From the NCBI GenBank assembly GCA_017623675.1, contig JAGAOO010000066.1:1-41750 (forward strand): 41,750 nt of DNA, given 5' to 3'. A program made the translations under genes and the position numbers. The notes under the pieces are model-generated. The model had not been told where the DNA came from, searched no databases, and saw only the letters and a list, made by a program, of their open reading frames with translations. Below are positions 26,629-36,410 of this stretch, piece after piece. The DNA comes from Lachnospiraceae bacterium. Lineage in GTDB: Bacteria; Bacillota; Clostridia; Lachnospirales; Lachnospiraceae. How positions within the stretch are numbered: the first letter of the stretch is position 1; every line of letters begins with the position of its first letter.

Positions 26629-26664
26629 GTGGAGAAATGTGGTGATTTGTGGTACAAAGTGGAG
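26629..26664 (+). promoter_or_regulatory. MraZ operator: four GTGG motifs at 10-bp spacing
   Basis: GTGGAG (26629), GTGGTG (26639), GTGGTA (26649) and GTGGAG (26659) recur every 10 bp in the initial transcribed region before mraZ. MraZ is known to repress its own operon by binding TGG-type direct repeats spaced one helical turn apart. The repeat and spacing are seen in sequence; binding is inferred. Confidence 0.8.
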
Positions 26665-26696
26665 CAAATCCGGTCTGAATGGAGGGAAAGTGGAGT

Positions 26697-27143
26697 ATGT
26701 CCAGCGGATTAAAAGGACAATTTAATCATACCGTTGACGCTAAGGGCAGACTGATTATTCCTACCAAGCTTCGGGAAAAACTGGGTGATACCTTTGTAAT
26801 CACGAAAGGTTTGGACGGCTGTTTATATGGATATCCGGAAGAGGAGTGGACGGAATTCGAAGGCAAGTTAAAAAAACTTCCAATGCTGAATAAACGTGCC
26901 AGACAGACCAAAGACTTCTTCATGGCAGGTGCCGTAGATTGTGAACTGGATAGTCAGGGAAGAATCCTATTACCACAGATTTTGCGGGATTTTGCCAATA
27001 TTACGAAAGAAGTTGCCATAGTTGGTAACATTGAACGAATTGAAATCTGGGATTTAGAGACTTGGAATCAGCGTAGTCTTGAAATTGCCGAGAATATGGA
27101 TGAAATTGTGGAAGATTTGGATGCGTTGGGCATTGAACTGTAG
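26697..27143 (+). CDS. mraZ: transcriptional regulator MraZ
   Basis: 148 residues. ATG 26679 and ATG 26697 are both in frame; GGAGGG (26681-26686) favours 26697. Two AbrB-like SpoVT swapped-hairpin halves carry the paired motif DAKGRLIIP (near residue 16) and DSQGRILLP (near 86). MraZ forms a ring-shaped oligomer that binds tandem repeats in its own promoter, four of which lie upstream. It is the first gene of the cell-division cluster, with rsmH nine bases downstream. Confidence 0.97.
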   Translation: MSSGLKGQFNHTVDAKGRLIIPTKLREKLGDTFVITKGLDGCLYGYPEEEWTEFEGKLKKLPMLNKRARQTKDFFMAGAVDCELDSQGRILLPQILRDFANITKEVAIVGNIERIEIWDLETWNQRSLEIAENMDEIVEDLDALGIEL

Positions 27144-27152
27144 GAGGCTGAC

Positions 27153-28088
27153 ATGGAATTTGTACACAAATCCGTATTGTTGGAGGAAACGATAGAGAAC
27201 CTGAATATTAAACCGAATGGCATTTATGTTGATGGAACTCTGGGCGGTGCAGGACATGCAAGAGTGGTATGCAGTCAATTGTCAGAACAGGGTAGATTCA
27301 TTGGAATTGATCAAGATGAAGATGCGATTGAAGCCAGCACCAAAAGACTGGCACCATTCGGAGCAAAAGTTACAATTATTCGTGATAATTACTGCAATAT
27401 GAAAACCAGAATCCAAGCGTTGGGAATCGACGGTGTCGATGGAATTGTTCTGGATTTAGGAGTGTCCTCATACCAGTTGGATGCGGTAGATAGAGGTTTT
27501 ACCTACCGGGAATGTGCTCCACTGGATATGAGGATGGATAAACGACAGACTAGAACAGCTAAGGATATAGTCAATGAATATAGTGAGATGGAATTGTTCC
27601 GGATCATACGCGATTATGGAGAAGACAAATTTGCAAAAAACATTGCAAAACATATTGTACAAGCCAGAGCAGTAAAACCAATTGAAACAACAGAGGAATT
27701 GAATGAAATTATCAAGGCGGCGATTCCGGTAAAAGTAAGAATGAATGGTGGACATCCGTCAAAAAAAACATACCAGGCGATTCGAATTGAATTGAATCAT
27801 GAGTTGGAAGTGTTGAACAATTCCTTAGATGACATGATTGATTTATTGAATCCCGGTGGAAGGCTTTGTGTAATCACATTTCATTCATTGGAAGACCGAC
27901 TGGTCAAAACTATATTTAAGAGAAATGAAAATCCATGCACCTGTCCGCCAAGTTTCCCGGTGTGTACTTGCGGAAAAAAACCGAAAGGGACTGTAATTAC
28001 GAGAAAACCAATAGTTCCTCAGGAAAAAGAACTGGAGGAGAATCCACGCTCGAAGAGTTCCAAGCTTCGGGTGTTTGAAAAGAAGTAA
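27153..28088 (+). CDS. rsmH: 16S rRNA (cytosine1402-N4)-methyltransferase
   Basis: 311 residues, started at ATG 27153 behind AGGAGG. SAM-dependent methylation of 16S rRNA C1402 at the P site. Motifs: DGTLGGAGH (SAM-binding), [14 protein letters not shown], and PLDMRMD in the active-site loop. The C-terminal part contains ITFHSLEDR. Second gene of the dcw cluster, as usual. Confidence 0.97.
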   Translation: MEFVHKSVLLEETIENLNIKPNGIYVDGTLGGAGHARVVCSQLSEQGRFIGIDQDEDAIEASTKRLAPFGAKVTIIRDNYCNMKTRIQALGIDGVDGIVLDLGVSSYQLDAVDRGFTYRECAPLDMRMDKRQTRTAKDIVNEYSEMELFRIIRDYGEDKFAKNIAKHIVQARAVKPIETTEELNEIIKAAIPVKVRMNGGHPSKKTYQAIRIELNHELEVLNNSLDDMIDLLNPGGRLCVITFHSLEDRLVKTIFKRNENPCTCPPSFPVCTCGKKPKGTVITRKPIVPQEKELEENPRSKSSKLRVFEKK

Positions 28089-28160
28089 TTTCTTTCATGT
28101 GTATCATAGTTTCAAAACAGATGAAAGTGGTTGCTAAAATAAAAGAATTGGAGAGTTGAG

Positions 28161-28643
28161 ATGAGAGAGTATAGGAACGCTTACGCACAATATTATACAG
28201 AAGGAACTGCCGCACGTAAGGTGGTACAGCCGGAATATATAAGACCGGAACGCAGACAAGAAGAACTTCCGGAGTATGCAAAAGTAAGAAAGGCAAAAAC
28301 ACAAAAAGGTCTGAAGGTTGCAATGAATCCTGCTTTTGCTGTATTTCTTGCTTTTTCTGTGTTGGCAACACTGACTGCTTGTACGATGATGTTATCTATG
28401 CAGGCAAAGGTAACCAATCAAAGCGATACCATAAGCATGTTACAGTCAGAGATTGAAACTTTGACAGATGAAAATAATGTATATGAAAACCGATTGAATA
28501 GTAATGTTAATCTGGAACAGATTCGGGAAACTGCAATTAATCAGTTGGGAATGGTCTATCCAACAGAAGGCCAGGTGGTATATTACAATCTGACGGAAGC
28601 AGATTATGTAAGACAGTATCAGGATGTACCAAGTGCCAGATAA
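28161..28643 (+). CDS. ftsL: FtsL-like cell-division protein
   Basis: 160 residues, started at ATG 28161 behind GGAGAG. A ~60-residue cytoplasmic N-terminus is followed by one transmembrane helix (about 58-80, FAVFLAFSVLATLTACTMM) and an extracytoplasmic coiled coil (SDTISMLQSEIETLTDEN). It ends with the short ETAINQLGMVYP segment seen in septum-formation initiators. Position between rsmH and the PBP genes fits FtsL of the divisome. Sequence similarity in this family is weak, so the name rests on topology and synteny. Confidence 0.85.
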   Translation: MREYRNAYAQYYTEGTAARKVVQPEYIRPERRQEELPEYAKVRKAKTQKGLKVAMNPAFAVFLAFSVLATLTACTMMLSMQAKVTNQSDTISMLQSEIETLTDENNVYENRLNSNVNLEQIRETAINQLGMVYPTEGQVVYYNLTEADYVRQYQDVPSAR

Positions 28644-28704
28644 GAAACACAGGGACAGCTTGAAACGGAAGGTTGAGATGGCTACAGGTAGTAGGAGATA
28701 AGAT

Positions 28705-30900
28705 ATGGCTGGACAAGGAAAAAAACGTAAAGTAAAAAAACGATTTCTAAACAGAATGAAGATAAAGCTGACAGTGATGTGTGGAATTGTACTGGTCGGC
28801 TTTATTGTCGTTTTATGCAGAATGGTATATGTGGAACAGATAAAAGGAGATGAATATGAAAAACGGGTATTATCTCAGCAACGATATGACAGTATATCAA
28901 TCCCGTATCGTCGGGGAGATATTCTGGATAGAAACGGAACAGAGCTGGCAACCAGTACCAAGGTGTACAATTTAATTATTGAGCCAAAGATTATTTTGGC
29001 AGAAGGTGACAAAGAGGTAACCTTGGAGAATGGAGAAACATCCACAAAAAAGATTTTGGTTATCAATGCATTGAAAACCTATTTTGGTTTAACAGATGAA
29101 GAAATCAATGCTGCTTTGGCAGATGAGGATTCCTTATACAAGATTATGGCGAAGAAGTTGTCCTATGATACTGTTACACCATTTAATGAGTATTTGGAAA
29201 CAAAGGAAGGATCACAGCTTGTAGGTATTTGGCTGGAAGATGAATATCAAAGATATTATCCGTATGGCACTTTAGCCTGTCAGACATTGGGTTTTACTGC
29301 CAGCGGCAATGTAGGAAATTCAGGTATTGAATTATATTACAATGAGGAATTAAACGGTGTAGAGGGACGACAGTATGGGTATTTAACCACTGACCAAACG
29401 CTGCAGAGAACAATTCGTGAGCCGATAAACGGGAATACAGTTGTTACGACTCTGGACACGAATATTCAACTAATTGTTGAAAAGCAGATTGCAGAATTCA
29501 TGACAGAAACCGGAGCGAAGAATGTATCCGTTCTTGCAATGGATCCGAATAATGGCGATATTCTTGCAATTGCCAACTCCTATACCTTTGATTGCAATCA
29601 ACCATATAACGAAGAAAGTATTTATTATCAGTTTGCAAATCCTGACGGAAGTTATTCTTTTGAACGGGAAGTGATACCTGAGGTTTCCACAGAACCTGTT
29701 GAGGAAGGCACGGAAGAAGGAGAAAGCACAGAAGAAGGAGAAAGCACAGAAGCTTCAACCCCGGAACCTGTGAGAACTGTTATTACGGCAGCCGGTGGAG
29801 CAGAATTGGTTGCACAAATGACGGAAGAAGAACGATTGAATGCATTTAATAAAGTATGGCGGAATTATGTAATTAGTGATACCTTCGAACCTGGATCCAC
29901 CTTTAAACCTTTTACGGTGGCAGCCGGCTTAGAGGAAGATATTATACATGATGGTGATACGTTCTACTGCGAAGGACATTATACGGTTGTGGAAGGACAA
30001 CGTGCAGTCAATTGTCATTTATTAAGTGGACATGGAACAGTAACCGTAGAGCAGGCGATTATGCAGTCTTGTAACTCTGCATTGATGCAGATTGCACAGA
30101 AAGAGGGTCCTGCCGTGTTTTATAAGTATCAAAAGGACTTTGGCTTTGGAAGTAAAACTTATGTGGATTTACCTGGAGAGGCAAATACAGCTGCGTTAGT
30201 ATATACAGAAGAAGGATTAAATCCGATGGAATTAGCAACATCCTCCTTTGGACAGGGACAAAATGTATCAATGATTCAGCTTTGCACAGGTTTTTGCTCC
30301 TTGGTAAATGGCGGTAATTACTATGAACCTCATGTAATGAAACAAATTGTAAATGAAAATGGTGATGTGATTACAAATTATGAGCCTACCGTTCTGAGAA
30401 GAACCATCTCAGAGGAAACCTCCAATCTGTTAAAGGAGTATATGTATCAGACGGTTGAAGCAGGTACGGGTAAACGTGTACGTATTGAAGGTTATACGAT
30501 TGGTGGTAAAACCGGTACAGCAGAAAAACAGCCAAGAGGAAATGAGAAATATGTTATTTCGTTTATTGGTTTTGCTCCGGTAGAAAAACCACAAATTGTA
30601 TTGTTTGTAACGGTAGATGAACCAAATGTTGCAGATCAGTCTCATAGTGGTGCTTCGTCTTTAATTGCACATGATATTTTTGAAGAAGTACTTCCGTATA
30701 TGAATGTGTTTCAAAGTAATACCAGTGTGGATGATGGAAGCCCAATTGTGGATGAAACAGCCACACCGGTACAGGGCGATGTGCAGCCGGAAGGAAATAC
30801 ATCAACCGAAGGAGAAACATCAGCCGAAGGAGAAACATCAACCGAAGGGGAAGCATCAACCGAGGGAGAAGCTTCCACAGAAGGTGGTAACAACGAATAA
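28705..30900 (+). CDS. class B penicillin-binding protein (FtsI/PBP2B-like)
   Basis: 731 residues, started at ATG 28705 behind AGGAG. Septal DD-transpeptidase with FtsW as partner. An N-terminal membrane anchor (about 22-45) and dimerisation domain precede the transpeptidase domain. The catalytic motifs are STFK (Ser398, Lys401), SCN (455-457) and KTGT (Lys602-Gly604). There is no PASTA domain. Two acidic Glu/Gly/Ser/Thr repeat tracts are odd: one inserted before the transpeptidase domain (about 334-350) and one at the C-terminus (about 696-727, six-residue units such as EGETST). The tract DNA is tandem 18-bp repeats, so length may vary. The next gene encodes a second class B PBP. Confidence 0.94.
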   Translation: MAGQGKKRKVKKRFLNRMKIKLTVMCGIVLVGFIVVLCRMVYVEQIKGDEYEKRVLSQQRYDSISIPYRRGDILDRNGTELATSTKVYNLIIEPKIILAEGDKEVTLENGETSTKKILVINALKTYFGLTDEEINAALADEDSLYKIMAKKLSYDTVTPFNEYLETKEGSQLVGIWLEDEYQRYYPYGTLACQTLGFTASGNVGNSGIELYYNEELNGVEGRQYGYLTTDQTLQRTIREPINGNTVVTTLDTNIQLIVEKQIAEFMTETGAKNVSVLAMDPNNGDILAIANSYTFDCNQPYNEESIYYQFANPDGSYSFEREVIPEVSTEPVEEGTEEGESTEEGESTEASTPEPVRTVITAAGGAELVAQMTEEERLNAFNKVWRNYVISDTFEPGSTFKPFTVAAGLEEDIIHDGDTFYCEGHYTVVEGQRAVNCHLLSGHGTVTVEQAIMQSCNSALMQIAQKEGPAVFYKYQKDFGFGSKTYVDLPGEANTAALVYTEEGLNPMELATSSFGQGQNVSMIQLCTGFCSLVNGGNYYEPHVMKQIVNENGDVITNYEPTVLRRTISEETSNLLKEYMYQTVEAGTGKRVRIEGYTIGGKTGTAEKQPRGNEKYVISFIGFAPVEKPQIVLFVTVDEPNVADQSHSGASSLIAHDIFEEVLPYMNVFQSNTSVDDGSPIVDETATPVQGDVQPEGNTSTEGETSAEGETSTEGEASTEGEASTEGGNNE
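30790..30885 (+). repeat. 18-bp tandem repeats in PBP gene 3' end
   Basis: Five or six imperfect 18-bp units encode EGET/AST-type hexapeptides at the C-terminus of the first PBP. A related 18-bp pair lies at about 29716-29755 in the same gene. Confidence 0.8.
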
Positions 30901-30961
30901 GTATTCATATCTGTCCATGCATTGACGTATACTATATAGATAACGGATAAGGTGTACTGAA

Positions 30962-32710
30962 ATGCCTGAAGTAAAAACCTATAATCGGAGAAAGATGGTA
31001 ATCTTATTTTTTGCCGTTTTATTTGTGGCAGTCTTCTTAATCGGAAGGCTGGGATACATTATGATTGGAAGGGGAGAATACTATTCCGAAAAAGCGCAGG
31101 CTTTGCATGAACGCGAGCGTGCTATCAAGGCACCCAGAGGCAGAATTCTGGATCGAAATGGTGTGGTTTTAGCAGGTAATCGACCGGTATGTACGATTTC
31201 TGTGATTCACAGCCAGATTACGGATTCGGAGCAAGTGATAGAAGTATTAAGCCGGGAACTGGGAATCTCGGAGGAAACCATCCGGGAAAAGGTGGAAAAA
31301 GTATCCTCCAGAGAAAAAATTAAAAGTAATGTTGATAAGGTGATTGCTGATACCATTCGTTCCTATCATTTGGATGGTGTTATGGTAGATGAAGATTACA
31401 GACGCTATTATCCATTTGATGATATGGCATCCAAGGTGTTAGGCTTTACCGGTTCTGATAATCAGGGGATTGTAGGATTAGAGGTAGAATATGATTCGGT
31501 TCTTCAGGGAACAGATGGATATATTTTGACAGTTACAGATGCGAATGGAATTGAATTGGCAAATACGGCAGAAGCCAGACAGGAGCCTGTTGCAGGAAAT
31601 GACCTATACATTTCCATTGATGCAAATATTCAGTCTTATGTACAGCAAGAGGCGGAAAAGGTTCTGATTGCCAAAGAAGCCATAGGGGTTTCTATCATAG
31701 TTATGAATCCTCAAAATGGTGAAATCTATGCCATGGTAAATGCACCGGAATATAATTTGAATGATCCATATACCCTGAATTCAGATATCACTTATACAAC
31801 AGAAGAAGAAAAACAAAATGCATTGAATCAGATGTGGCGTAACTTTTGCATTAATGATACCTATGAGCCGGGTTCTATCTTTAAGACGGTAACAGCCACT
31901 GCTGCTTTTGAAAAAGGGGTACTTTCCGTTGAAGATACCTTTGTGTGCCCCGGTTACCGAATCGTCGGTGACAGAACCATTCGTTGTCATAAGACAACCG
32001 GGCACGGATTAGAAACCTTTCGACAGGGAATTATGAACTCTTGTAATCCGGTCTTTATGGATGTCGGTGCCAGAGTAGGTGTGGAGGATATGTATCATAC
32101 TTATGAGCAGCTGGGATTAATGAGCCGGACGGGAATTGATTTGCCGGGAGAGGCAACATCCATTATGCATAAACAGGAGGATGTTAAGGAAGTAGATTTG
32201 GCGATTATGTCCTTTGGACAGTCTTTTCAGATTACGCCCATGCAGTTAATCACTGCTGTCAGTGCCATAGTAAATGGTGGGAATCTAGTGACACCTCACT
32301 TTGGAATGTATGCACTGGATGCAGCGGGAAACAGGATTGAAACCTATGAGTATCCGGTGGAAAACGGTGTGATTTCCGAAGAAACCTCAGCTACTATGCG
32401 GGATTTGCTGGAATCAGTTGTGGCAGAGGGAAGTGGAAGACGAGGACAGGTAGAAGGTTATCGTATAGCAGGGAAAACAGCAACCAGTGAAAAACTTCCC
32501 AGAGGAAATGGAAAATACATTTCTTCTTTTATCGGGATAGCACCGGCAGATAATCCGCAGGTTATTACTCTGGTTTTGATTAATGAACCCACAGGGATAT
32601 ATTATGGTGGTACCATAGCGGCTCCGGTTGCACAGCGAATCTATGAAAATATTCTTCCATATCTTGGTATTGAACCGGTATATGAAGTGCAGGATTCGGA
32701 AGCAGAATGA
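30962..32710 (+). CDS. second class B penicillin-binding protein (SpoVD/FtsI-like)
   Basis: 582 residues, started at ATG 30962. An N-terminal membrane anchor is followed by a dimerisation domain and the transpeptidase domain: SIFK (Ser305, Lys308), SCN (360-362), and GKTATSEK (505-507) where KTG is expected. The third motif is therefore KTA, an uncommon change next to the catalytic pocket. A tandem PBP2B plus SpoVD pair is known from Bacillus, where one serves division and the other the spore cortex. Which gene does which cannot be settled here. There is no PASTA domain. The gene lies between the first PBP and mraY. Confidence 0.92.
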   Translation: MPEVKTYNRRKMVILFFAVLFVAVFLIGRLGYIMIGRGEYYSEKAQALHERERAIKAPRGRILDRNGVVLAGNRPVCTISVIHSQITDSEQVIEVLSRELGISEETIREKVEKVSSREKIKSNVDKVIADTIRSYHLDGVMVDEDYRRYYPFDDMASKVLGFTGSDNQGIVGLEVEYDSVLQGTDGYILTVTDANGIELANTAEARQEPVAGNDLYISIDANIQSYVQQEAEKVLIAKEAIGVSIIVMNPQNGEIYAMVNAPEYNLNDPYTLNSDITYTTEEEKQNALNQMWRNFCINDTYEPGSIFKTVTATAAFEKGVLSVEDTFVCPGYRIVGDRTIRCHKTTGHGLETFRQGIMNSCNPVFMDVGARVGVEDMYHTYEQLGLMSRTGIDLPGEATSIMHKQEDVKEVDLAIMSFGQSFQITPMQLITAVSAIVNGGNLVTPHFGMYALDAAGNRIETYEYPVENGVISEETSATMRDLLESVVAEGSGRRGQVEGYRIAGKTATSEKLPRGNGKYISSFIGIAPADNPQVITLVLINEPTGIYYGGTIAAPVAQRIYENILPYLGIEPVYEVQDSEAE

Positions 32711-32830
32711 GTAAAACAGCGTAAAAATGGTAAAACAGATAGATAGAAGTAATGGGGAATAGGCTTGATTATCATAGGGAAAAGCATTATACTAGGATAG
32801 TTGAAGTACAAAAGTGCGAGGTGTGAATAT

Positions 32831-33790
32831 ATGAATTTGAACTACGATGTAATACTGCCGGTTTTGATTTCTTTTGGAATCAGTGTGATATTAAGTCCGA
32901 TTATCATCCCGTTTTTGAAGAAACTGAAATTCGGCCAATTTGTAAGAGATGATGGACCGGAATCTCATTTAAAAAAGTCGGGCACACCGACAATGGGTGG
33001 ACTGATTATCTTATGCAGTATAGTAATCACTTCTCTATTCTATGTGAAAGAGTATCCAAAGCTTCTTCCTATTCTTTTTGTCACCTTAGGCTTTGGATTG
33101 ATTGGTTTTTTAGATGATTACATTAAGGTAGTAATGAAACGTTCTTTAGGATTACGTGCATGGCAGAAAATGGCATTGCAGATTATTGTAACAGGGGTGT
33201 TTTGTTATTATATAATGACTCAGACAGAATTAGGAACCAGAATGATGATTCCGTTTTGGCATGGGCGTTATCTGGAGGTAGGCTTCTGGTATATCCCACT
33301 TTTGTTTTTTGTTGTGTTGGGAACGGTAAATGGAGCTAATTTTACGGATGGCTTAGATGGCTTAGCTTCTTCTGTCACTGTACTCATAGCAACCTTCTTT
33401 ACTGTAGTAGCCATTGGTATGAAGGCAGGTATTGAGCCGATTACCTGTGCCGCAGTAGGTGCATTGCTGGGGTTCTTGGTATATAACGTATATCCGGCAA
33501 GAGTATTTATGGGAGATACCGGTTCTCTGGCACTAGGCGGATTTGTTGCAGCAACCGCTTATGTACTGGAAATGCCATTATTTATTCCAATTGTTGCATT
33601 GGTATATCTGGTTGAGGTTCTTTCGGTTATTATTCAGGTGATATCCTTTAAGACAACGGGAAAACGACCATTTAAGATGGCACCAATCCATCATCATTTT
33701 GAATTGTGTGGCTGGCCGGAAACTAAAGTGGTTGCAATTTTTTCAATTGTTACCACAATTCTTTGCCTGATTGGTTTATTGGCAATTTAA
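32831..33790 (+). CDS. mraY: phospho-N-acetylmuramoyl-pentapeptide-transferase
   Basis: Makes lipid I from UDP-MurNAc-pentapeptide and undecaprenyl phosphate. The open frame starts at TTG 32801, but GAGGTG before ATG 32831 gives a standard 319-residue protein. About ten transmembrane helices are present. Catalytic motifs: FLDDYIK, NFTDGLDGL and FMGDTGSLALGG; PIHHHFE is the histidine loop. It lies between the second PBP and murD. Confidence 0.97.
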   Translation: MNLNYDVILPVLISFGISVILSPIIIPFLKKLKFGQFVRDDGPESHLKKSGTPTMGGLIILCSIVITSLFYVKEYPKLLPILFVTLGFGLIGFLDDYIKVVMKRSLGLRAWQKMALQIIVTGVFCYYIMTQTELGTRMMIPFWHGRYLEVGFWYIPLLFFVVLGTVNGANFTDGLDGLASSVTVLIATFFTVVAIGMKAGIEPITCAAVGALLGFLVYNVYPARVFMGDTGSLALGGFVAATAYVLEMPLFIPIVALVYLVEVLSVIIQVISFKTTGKRPFKMAPIHHHFELCGWPETKVVAIFSIVTTILCLIGLLAI

Positions 33791-33831
33791 GAAAAACAGA
33801 TAGCAGAATATAAATCTGCGTGGAGGTTAAA

Positions 33832-35193
33832 ATGGAATTTAACAAAAGAGTTGTTGTGGCAGGTGCAGGAAAAAGCGGCATCGGTGCAGCAAAACTGTTA
33901 TTAGAACATGGTGCAGAAGTGATAATCTTCGATCAGAATGACAAAGCGGATAAGTTAGAGATTCTACATAAGCTTGGAGATTATGATAAAGCAGGCGTTG
34001 TAGTGGGAAAATTAGAGGAAGCATTGTTGGATACCATAGATTTAATGGTAATTAGTCCGGGCATTTCCATTGAAGCTCCTTTTACAGAAGCGTTTAGAGA
34101 ACGCCGGATACCGATTTGGAGTGAAATTGAATTGGCATACCAGATGTCAAAAGGCACCATTGCCGCCATAACTGGCACCAATGGAAAAACAACTACAACT
34201 GCTTTAGTAGGGGAAATTTGTGCTGCATATTGCAAGAGCTCTTTTACTGTGGGAAATATTGGGATTCCATTTACTCAGATAGCAGACCGGACAACAGAGG
34301 ACAGTATGATTGTTGCCGAAATCAGCAGCTTTCAGTTGGAGGCAATTGTTGATTTCCAACCAAAGGTAAGTGCGGTTTTGAATGTGACACCGGATCACTT
34401 AGACCGGCATCATACCTTTGAATGTTATCGGGATACAAAACAAAAGATAACTATGAATCAGAGCAAGGAGCAAATCTGCGTACTGAACTATGACGATATG
34501 CATACCAGGGGCATGGCGGAACGTATACCGGCAACACCGGTGTTCTTTAGTCGGTTGACTGATTTGGAACAAGGTGTATGTTTGAAAGATAATCAAATCG
34601 TAATCCGTACAGAGAAAGAAGAATATCCCGTTCTTTTTACGGAAGAAATGAAACTGCTTGGAATGCATAATATTGAAAACTATATGGCGGCGATTGCCAT
34701 TTCTTATTACATGGGAGTGCCGGTAGAAATTATTCGGAAAGTCTGTATGGAATTCAAGGGTGTGGAGCATCGAATTGAATTTGTAAAGACAGTAAACGGT
34801 GTTAATTATTATAATGATTCGAAAGGTACCAATCCGGATGCAGCAATTAAAGGGATTCAGGCGATGAATCGTCCGACTTTGCTGATTGGTGGTGGTTATG
34901 ATAAAAAAGTACCATTTGATGAGTGGATTGAAAGTTTTGATGGAAAGGTGCGTTATCTGCTGCTCATTGGACAGACCGCAGAAACAATAGCAGAAACCGC
35001 AAGAAAGCATGGCTTTAATGATATTATAATGAAAGACAATTTAGAAGAAGCGGTTCAAACCTGTTATGAATTGGCAGAGGAGGGGGATGCAGTCCTGCTT
35101 TCGCCTGCCTGTGCAAGTTGGGGACAGTTTGATAATTATGAGCAACGTGGGGATTTATTTAAGGAATATGTTCGAGCTTTGCCGGAACATTAA
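33832..35193 (+). CDS. murD: UDP-N-acetylmuramoyl-L-alanine--D-glutamate ligase
   Basis: 453 residues, started at ATG 33832 behind GGAGG; GTG 33820 is in frame but lacks a site. ATP-dependent addition of D-Glu to UDP-MurNAc-Ala. The N-terminal Rossmann domain has GAGKSGIGAAKLL, the ATP loop is TGTNGKTTTT, and the substrate domain has VTPDHLDRH and a C-terminal LLSPACASWGQFDNYEQRG. murE, murF and murG are not in this cluster. Confidence 0.97.
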   Translation: MEFNKRVVVAGAGKSGIGAAKLLLEHGAEVIIFDQNDKADKLEILHKLGDYDKAGVVVGKLEEALLDTIDLMVISPGISIEAPFTEAFRERRIPIWSEIELAYQMSKGTIAAITGTNGKTTTTALVGEICAAYCKSSFTVGNIGIPFTQIADRTTEDSMIVAEISSFQLEAIVDFQPKVSAVLNVTPDHLDRHHTFECYRDTKQKITMNQSKEQICVLNYDDMHTRGMAERIPATPVFFSRLTDLEQGVCLKDNQIVIRTEKEEYPVLFTEEMKLLGMHNIENYMAAIAISYYMGVPVEIIRKVCMEFKGVEHRIEFVKTVNGVNYYNDSKGTNPDAAIKGIQAMNRPTLLIGGGYDKKVPFDEWIESFDGKVRYLLLIGQTAETIAETARKHGFNDIIMKDNLEEAVQTCYELAEEGDAVLLSPACASWGQFDNYEQRGDLFKEYVRALPEH

Positions 35194-35247
35194 GCAGGAC
35201 CGAAGGAACTGCTGACTGGCAGGAAATAGCAATGAAGGAGTGGCGGC

Positions 35248-36390
35248 ATGAGAGAAGAAATGCAGGAGAATCAAAATCAGCCAAGACGAAAACGAATACG
35301 ATTCTGGAATCCGGGTGAATATTTTGACTATTCACTCTTGTTCATTGTGGTATTTCTGGTAGGCTTTGGTTTGATTATGGTTTATAGTACCAGTTCCTAT
35401 ACAGCTTCTTTGGACTATGGAGATGCAGCTTATTTCTTTAAGAAGCAGGCGCTTTTTGCAGTAATGGGAATTGCAGCTATGCTGTTCATTTCAAAAGTTG
35501 ATTATCATTTTTTGAAACGGTTAACGCTTATAGCATTTTTGGGAATTGGAATTATGACCTTGGCAGTTTTGGTTGTGGGAAGTGCCAGTGGTGGTTCGAC
35601 CCGATGGCTGCAAATTGGACCGATACGGTTTCAACCCTCTGAGTTGGCAAAGATGGCAATTATCATGTATGTAGCGGCTGCTACTACGGCTCAAGTCTGG
35701 AAATTGAATGATTGGAAGGTATTGGTGAAAATCATGATTCCTCCGGTGATTCTGACGGGATTTATTGCTATTGAGAATTTGAGCACCGCCATTATCTGTG
35801 GCGTTATTATCATAGCAATTTTGTTTGTTGCAAGTCCGAAATACTCTCATTTTATCTTCATTGCAGGGGTAGGAGTGTTAGGTGGAGGCTTATTCCTGTT
35901 GACTGCCGGTTATCGTATGGATCGTATTGATGCATGGTTGAATCTGGAAACTCATCCAAAGGGGTATCAGACGTTACAGGCATTGTATGCCATAGGTTCC
36001 GGTGGCATCTGGGGGAAAGGCTTAGGACAGAGTATTCAGAAAATGGATTTTATTCCGGAAGCACATAATGACATGATTTTTTCCGTTATCTGTGAAGAAC
36101 TTGGCATTGTAGGTGGAGTCAGTTTAATATTGTTGTTTATTATTCTGATTTGGCGTTTGATGCTGATTGTAGTGAATGCCAGAGATTTATACGGCTCCTT
36201 GTTAGTAGTAGGTGTATTGGCACATGTTGCTGTTCAGGTTCTGATAAATATAGCAGTTGTTACCAATACCATACCGAATACCGGTATTCCGCTTCCGTTT
36301 ATCAGTTATGGTGGTACCTCGTTGGTATTCCTGTTGGTTGAAATGGGAATTGTGCTATCGGTTGCAAGGCAGATTAAGATACGTAAGTAG
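35248..36390 (+). CDS. ftsW: FtsW/SpoVE-type lipid II polymerase (SEDS family)
   Basis: 380 residues, started at ATG 35248 behind AAGGAG. About ten transmembrane segments. SEDS signatures: GGSTRWLQIGPIRFQPSELAK (near residue 114) and PNTGIPLPFISYGGTS near the C-terminus. SEDS proteins polymerise septal glycan together with a class B PBP; two such PBPs lie upstream. SpoVE is a paralog used in sporulation and cannot be told apart by sequence alone. The location between murD and divIB favours FtsW. Confidence 0.95.
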   Translation: MREEMQENQNQPRRKRIRFWNPGEYFDYSLLFIVVFLVGFGLIMVYSTSSYTASLDYGDAAYFFKKQALFAVMGIAAMLFISKVDYHFLKRLTLIAFLGIGIMTLAVLVVGSASGGSTRWLQIGPIRFQPSELAKMAIIMYVAAATTAQVWKLNDWKVLVKIMIPPVILTGFIAIENLSTAIICGVIIIAILFVASPKYSHFIFIAGVGVLGGGLFLLTAGYRMDRIDAWLNLETHPKGYQTLQALYAIGSGGIWGKGLGQSIQKMDFIPEAHNDMIFSVICEELGIVGGVSLILLFIILIWRLMLIVVNARDLYGSLLVVGVLAHVAVQVLINIAVVTNTIPNTGIPLPFISYGGTSLVFLLVEMGIVLSVARQIKIRK

Positions 36391-36410
36391 AAAAATGGTA
36401 AGGTGATACT

